Below, one piece after another: positions 58,398 to 64,000 of a stretch of 64,000 nt of DNA. Numbering within the stretch: position 1 is the first letter of the stretch; every line of letters starts with the position of its first letter. This DNA is from Exobasidium rhododendri (taxonomy: Eukaryota; Basidiomycota; Exobasidiomycetes; Exobasidiales; Exobasidiaceae): positions 2,604,001 to 2,668,000 of the forward strand of contig CP110631.1 in the NCBI GenBank assembly GCA_026210745.1, in the 5' to 3' direction. Both the position numbers and the translations under genes were made by a program. The notes beneath the pieces were generated by a model. It worked only from the letters and a program-made list of their open reading frames with translations, was not told where the DNA came from and did not search any database.

Positions 58398-61397
58398 CTA
58401 CACTTCAGAAGAGGGCTGCATGTTATGACCATACTTCCAGACAAGCTCCAATTCTTCCCGGAGTGTCTCTTCTCGAAATCGCAGTCGAATATCTGGCACG
58501 TTTGACTTTGCAACGACGTTTCCTCGCGGTCCTTTGAGGAAGTAATTGGTGCCTAACCAGTGACGAACCAGCTCTGTCTCAAAGCCAGATTGCAAGACGC
58601 TGTTGCGTGCCAGTTCACACATGTCTGTGGACGGATTCAGAAGGAGAAGGGAAGGGATGGTTTTAGCCAGCATGTCTTTGTAAAAGCTCGTCTACGCAGC
58701 GCTACGGCCCAACTCACCACTCGGGGTCAGCTTGTAAATTTGCGTTGCCACACTGTATTCCTCCAACAGCGGTTCCTTACTGAGGTGGAATTGCAGAGGA
58801 TCATCCGTACTGATACTGACGTTCATGCCCATCTTCAGGAATTGCGGAAAGGGGTTCCTGTCATAAGACAAGAACAAGGCGTTGTTACTCAAAGGTGACA
58901 TGGCCATTCCCACTTGTTTCAGGTAGTAGAGATACTGTAGCGCAGGAACTTTTCTCAACAAGATGCCGTGTGAGATCGACTGAGCGGCCAGGAAAGCGGA
59001 TGCCATGTGATCGGTATCACCTGCTTCACCTGCATGTGGCCGCAAGACAAAGGTATTGAAGCCTCGCTTTTGCCGCCATTGATTGACGCTGGACATGTTT
59101 GCAAACATGTAGTAGATCCAATAATTATACGGTGGGCTTTGCTTGTAGTTCCACAGCCTTGGAACGGGGAATTTCTTGTGCGTTCTTCTTTCGGGCTTAC
59201 TCTCATCGTCGACCAGATCGAATCCGACGACCCTCTGCAGGAAGATGTGCAGCTTCGGATGGCTTTGAGGATTCTGAGTCACTTCGAATAGAGGTCCGAA
59301 GATGTCTTGGAAGGAGGAAAGGGACATGTTAGATGATGCATTTCCTCGTCTCGTTCAGCACCCCCCCTAGAAACTCACTCTGGATGACCTGCTCAAAATT
59401 GTCAACGGTCCCGTTACTCTTGTAGACGTCGTACAATCGCGGCACTTGTATCAGCCAACGAATATTATTGCTGAACAGTCCATTGTCCACCACCCAGCTT
59501 GCCAACTTGTCCCATTCCTTCGGATCACGACCGTAGATGCTAATGCGATACTCTGCAAATTGATACTTGCTCTGTTCCAGGTCGGCAATGAGCTCCTTTG
59601 TGATCTCGGCTAGGTAGCGGCCCTTAATGTAGTTGTCCGTCTTGAGGAAGATCTCTCTCAATCGGGACTCTCCCATTGGATTGTACTTCAAGTTGAACTT
59701 GTCGAATCGATGGAAGGCGTCTTGATGAGCATGCATGTCCAACGTGTCAATCGAAAGATCATACGCAGTCAGTTGCAGCGATTCAAAGACTTGCTGGAGG
59801 GTAAGGTGAGCACCATCACGGTAGATGACGACATCATCTGGATATCTCTTGATCTTTGCCTTGATGAATCGGAGTAGATGCTTCTGGTTCATGGCTGCGC
59901 TGTGATGGATGTGCGTGTCCACTTTACGAACGTTGTAAAAATCTCGATGAGGTACCGTTTTCATGTCGGCCAATTCTTTGTACTCATTGAGCAAGAAATA
60001 CAGGTTCCACTTTCCATCCAGATACTTTAGTCTTCTCCATGCAAACGACTTCGTTGGACCGTCAGAAATGACCGAGAGGAGGTAGTCGAGATCTTTGAAG
60101 TACTCTCGAATCGAGGGAACTTGAATTAAAGGTTTGCTTTCGGCTGATTCTGATGCACCTTCCCGGTAGGATACCTGACAGACACCCGCTTCATCCATGG
60201 CCCATCGAACCAGGCTGCCATTTATCAGGTGCGGTCCTGGTATGGAGATGTAGTCCATGTTGAACACTCCAGGCTTCTTACCACTTGCTTCCAATAGCGC
60301 TTGAGCTGCTTTTGCGTTCGCAGGGCTAGCTGGTGCGATGGCGGGCGGAAGAGGGTTGACACTGGTAGGTCGAACTACAAAGCTGCTCAAGGGAGCAGGA
60401 TCGAAGTTCTCCCAGTGCGGTCGTGGTGGCGCAGGATATAGCCTCCAAGGTTTGGGCGTCTTGTCGTCATCAGAGAGTGCAGATCCGTCCACTCTGATAG
60501 ATGTAGTCTGATCGGGCACTGACTCTGAGTGTTTCGCAGCCCATCTTTCACAGTACTCTGCATCCCAATTCTTCGGATTGTCCTCCCATGAGTTCTGGCA
60601 ACTGACCTTCATGTACTTGTCCCTCAATTCCAGGCATGTTTGTAGGTTGGTATACAAGCTCCGAAGCTCGGGGGTGAGTTCTTCTGCCGGTTCCTTTGCA
60701 ACTGGTGCCGCGCCTTTGCTCTCGGCTTCACTAGTGACGTCTGCGTTGCTCTTAGCTCCCATGCTTGCTATAGCAGCTGCTGCTTCTGCTGGTGAAGCAG
60801 CATATTTTTTCTGCTGGTAGGCGCCGGAGTGTAGGGATTGATTGGACGAGGATACGAGAGCGGGTCGAGCTGAAGCTTGAAGAAATTTACTTGCAAAGTC
60901 ATCATTTGTCGAAGCACCCACGTTCGGCAGGTCAGGTGTAGGTACAGGTCTACCGTCCGATGTCATACTAAGATCGCTATATGCGTCCCGTACAGTGTGC
61001 ACACTAGAAGACAGCCCTGCGGCTTCATCCTCGTCGTTTAGATTGTCTGACGAGAGCGCCGAAAAGATGATTGGCTGTCGTGTATTTTGAGAGTTCTTCC
61101 GCGAGGCCAGGTAATGAGAGTCTTCCTTTTGTGTGGTGTTAGGTGAAGAATGACGAGTCAGTCGCTGAAATTATGGGATCAGCTTTCCTTTTCTTGCCTA
61201 TGCAATCTCACCTCGTGAAGCCTCTTCTCGTCTTGCTCGCTGTAGTGGGCTGCCAGACTCCTACCGGCTGGTGGTGTCTGCAAAGGCGGAGAAATCCTAC
61301 CACCTCTTTCACTGGTAGCAGGTGAAGATGGCTGAGTGGACGCGGGACTTATCAGATCTTGCAGCCTAGCATTGGCCAGTCGAGGTGAAGGCACCAT
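58398..61397 (-). CDS. AMD1: AMP deaminase
   Basis: Converts AMP to IMP in the purine nucleotide cycle. Exons 61397-61212, 61125-59379, 59305-58718 and 58624-58398 give 915 aa, fungal-typical. A disordered N-terminal regulatory region (about residues 1-200) is followed by the catalytic barrel: zinc ligands in [22 protein letters not shown], then [10 protein letters not shown], and [24 protein letters not shown] with the catalytic Asp pair. The end is [11 protein letters not shown]. Exon 2 is extended upstream of its first Met because the frame continues open to the acceptor at 61126. The start at 61397 is the first ATG; the open frame before it begins at TTG. Confidence 0.95.
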
Positions 61398-61725
61398 CGT
61401 TGACTGTCCTTTTTCCTTCCTCTGGTGATCGGTAGACGGAACTCGCAAGTTCAGCGGCAGGAGAAGAGAGCGATTCCACTACTGACTGCAGAGTTTGATC
61501 GCTGCTCGAGCAAGTGATGTTGATCGGGAATGCTATTGCAAGGAGAGAAGGATGCGTCGGGCAGCACTTGTCAAGTACTGGATCGACGAAGAAGCAAAGG
61601 AAAAAAGTGCACCGTTGATTCTGCATTTAAAGTTGACATCGGGTGCACGGCCGAAAAGGCGAGGCAGTACAGCCTAGGCAGCGTCTAGGAATAAGGCAGC
61701 GCGCAAACGAGTACAGACGACGACG

Positions 61726-61731
61726 ACGCGT
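61726..61731. promoter_or_regulatory. ACGCGT MCB box, distal
   Basis: Exact MluI cell-cycle box (MBF site) about 204 nt before the MCM2 ATG. MCM genes are classic MBF targets, so an S-phase role is likely, though inferred. Confidence 0.65.
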
Positions 61732-61754
61732 CAATTTACGCGAGAGTTGCCTCG

Positions 61755-61760
61755 ACGCGT
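61755..61760. promoter_or_regulatory. ACGCGT MCB box, proximal
   Basis: Second exact ACGCGT, 29 nt after the first and about 175 nt before the MCM2 ATG. Confidence 0.65.
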
Positions 61761-61929
61761 AGAGAGACTAACAGGCCGAGACAAGAGACAAAGGAGACGC
61801 GAGGCGAAAGCGAAGTGCCAAAAAAAGGTTTGGCGATCGACCCACAAGATTGTCTGCCCCTCTCACCCACTACATCCGACTTGCGCTTCACATTTCCACC
61901 ATCAGCAATTGAGACAGGGTCTACACGAG

Positions 61930-64000
61930 ATGGTAAGAGACATTTGTGTTGAGTGCACGGAAGTTCGCTGACACTGCTGCACGACAGTCCTCCTCCCCCA
62001 TACAATCATCTCGAAAGAGAAGACGCTCGCCATCCAACGTGCATTTAGGCGCAGGTCCGTCTTTTCAAGGTAATGAATCAGATGCAGGGACGCCTGCTGC
62101 TCTGGCGGCCTCTACACCTGGTGCATTAAGTGCTAGGAGCAGTAGCCCTCCGCCATCCAGTCTTCCTCCATCAAGCCCACCTGCTGCATTCAGTGACATG
62201 ACAGACGGGGAAGAAGACGGAGAAGACGGCGTGATTGACGATGAAGACGATGCTGAGAGACTTGGTCAAGCATACGAAGAAGACGAAGATGTGGAAGGAG
62301 AAGACTTGTTCGGTGAAGGAATGGAAGGTGACTACACGGGAAACGCTGCCTTGGATCAGTACGATCAAGGTCTGGGGCTCAATGACGAGGAAGAATTTGA
62401 TGCGTTGGACGATTCCACAAGGCGATTTGCTGAGCTGAAGATGCAGAGAAGAGACAGAGCAGAAGGCAAAGGATCGTATGGACAACGATCCCGTGCTCCG
62501 AACTTCCTAGGAGAGAACGATGATGATGATGAATTTGAGGAGGATGAGCTGATGAGGAGAAGACGACGCAGGCACTACGATGAGTACGTTCAAGCCGAGG
62601 AGGAGGAGGAGGAGATTCCTCTGGATCAACTAGCCCAAGCCAGGACGGACTCTTTGGAAAGTTGGATCGCTCTAGAACCGGTCCGCAAATCAATCATGCG
62701 AGAGTTCAAGAACTTCCTCGTTACCTGTGTCGATGCGGTGGGAAACAGTGTCTACGGGCCAAGGGCTTCCATGGTAGGAGAACGTGAGTGTGTGCGCGGC
62801 GTGTCCATTCTGCACCCATGCGAAGGAAAGGGACTGAACATTTCCCCCCCTCCCCCCTCCTTTTTCCCTCTTTTCCAACATGTACAGGCAATCTGCAGAC
62901 CTTTGAAGTCTCGTTCAACGACTTGGTCGACAGCAAAGCAACGCTGGCTTTCCTTCTCACCAACTGCCCTGCGTCTATGCTACCGCTCTTCGATGTCGTC
63001 GCCTTTGACGTCGTGCACCTGTACTATGGTGAATTTCACCGTATTCACGAAGAAGTCTACGTCCGCATCACGGATTTCCCCAGTGTGCAGGAGATCCGTG
63101 ACCTTCGTCAGGTCCACCTGAACACGCTTGTTCGAGTCCAAGGCGTCGTCACCCGTCGCAGTGGAGTGTTTCCCCAGATGAAGTATGTCAAGTTCGACTG
63201 CAAGAAGTGCGCCACGGTCTTGGGGCCGTTCTTCCAGGAAGAGTCGAAAGAGGTAAAGGTCAGCTTCTGTCACAACTGCCAGAGTAAAGGACCCTTCCAG
63301 ATCAACACCGAGCAGACCGTGTACCGTAACTATCAAAAGATGACGCTGCAAGAGTCGCCTGGAAGTGTGCCGCCTGGTAGATTGCCCCGACATCGAGAGG
63401 TCATCCTGCTCTACGACCTGATCGACTCTGCAAAACCAGGAGAAGAGGTGGAAGTGACGGGAATCTATCGCAACAACTTCGACGCTTCTCTGAACACCAA
63501 GAACGGCTTTCCTGTCTTTGCTACCATCCTGGAGGCAAATCACATTGCCAAGCGAGACGATGCCTACGCTGCTTTTCATCTGACAAGCGAAGACGAGAGT
63601 GCGATCAAGGCGCTCTCAAACGATCCAAACATTGGGAAGCGGATCATCAAGAGTATGGCTCCGAGCATCTACGGCCACGACGACATCAAGACGGCCATGG
63701 CATTGAGCTTGTTCGGCGGTGTGGCAAAGGACGTGGGTGGAAAGCATCGGATTCGTGGGGACATCAACGTGCTGCTGCTGGGGGATCCGGGTACGGCAAA
63801 GAGTCAGTTCTTAAAGTATGTGGAAAAGACGGCAAGTCGAGCCATCTTTACCACTGGCCAAGGTGCAAGTGCCGTCGGTTTGACTGCCAGTGTTCGAAAG
63901 GATCCCATGACGGGAGAGTGGACGCTGGAGGGAGGTGCTTTAGTGCTGGCCGATAAGGGAGTTTGCTTGATCGACGAGTTCGACAAGATGAACGACGCAG
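61930..64000 (+). CDS. MCM2: MCM2 replicative helicase subunit (5' part)
   Basis: Subunit of the Mcm2-7 helicase; its acidic N-terminus also chaperones H3-H4. Exons 61930-61932 (ATG only), 61988-62783 and 62888 onward; the gene runs off the window. The N-terminal ~230 residues are Ser- and Asp/Glu-rich. A zinc finger (CKKCATVLG ... CHNCQSKG) lies in the MCM N-domain, followed by the AAA+ core with Walker [10 protein letters not shown] (about residue 565) and Walker [10 protein letters not shown]. The Arg finger lies beyond the edge. No in-frame ATG precedes [10 protein letters not shown] in exon 2, and Ser-Ser-Ser-Pro right after the isolated ATG gives a sensible start. Confidence 0.94.

Larger units (their letters stand above)
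61398..61929. other. Divergent promoter region AMD1 / MCM2
   Basis: A 532-nt interval with two ACGCGT boxes and further ACGCGAG variants (near 61737 and 61797), all on the MCM2 half. Confidence 0.6.

Overview
The window is nuclear chromosomal DNA of a fungus, most likely a basidiomycete; a smut-related lineage (Ustilaginomycotina) is a guess I cannot confirm. The reasons are short GT-AG introns (mostly 50 to 130 nt), several long intronless genes, a fused HIS7 (HisH-HisF), a Zn(II)2Cys6 regulator, a Bni4/Afr1-type protein, a Dbf2/Sid2 kinase and a full set of single-copy eukaryotic housekeeping genes. I see no transposon, rRNA, tRNA, CRISPR array or plasmid-like feature. Gene density is high: about 27 genes in 64 kb, with many divergent pairs sharing a promoter and convergent pairs whose ends nearly touch.

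Left part (1-16.7 kb): a Sec4/Rab8 secretory GTPase; an unrecognised multi-pass membrane protein; a Zn(II)2Cys6 transcription factor on the minus strand; the SSU-processome protein Utp6; an Osh4/Kes1 sterol/PI4P carrier; HIS7; and an F-box-like protein.

Middle (17-36 kb): the SSU-processome WD40 protein Utp12/Dip2; a secreted RNase T2; Dot1 H3K79 methyltransferase; the mitochondrial import-motor subunit Pam16; mitochondrial ribosomal protein S16; a large disordered Bni4/Afr1-like protein after a 2-kb gene-free interval; a Dbf2/Sid2 kinase; and the kinetochore protein Spc25.

Right part (36.7-64 kb): a secreted protein with a degenerate M23/LytM fold; proteasome subunit Rpn1; a FAD amine oxidase; the HIR-complex protein Hpc2/ubinuclein; a divergent redox pair (Mcr1 and a Rieske-AIF protein); a NUDT19-like Nudix hydrolase; a small multi-pass membrane protein; mismatch-repair Pms1; AMP deaminase; and the 5' part of MCM2, which runs off the right edge.

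The genes form no single pathway, and I found no obvious new multi-gene system. The strongest unexplained signals are: (1) a CACGTG palindrome in 7 of 11 divergent intergenic regions, in six cases 125 to 140 nt from a start codon; (2) two genes (PAM16 and MCM2) whose first coding exon appears to be only the ATG; (3) a catalytically degenerate M23-like secreted protein; and (4) gene-specific promoter motifs, namely paired ACGCGT boxes before MCM2 and paired TGACTC cores before HIS7.

Exon boundaries were worked out by hand from splice consensus, frame and family conservation. Protein lengths assume those models.
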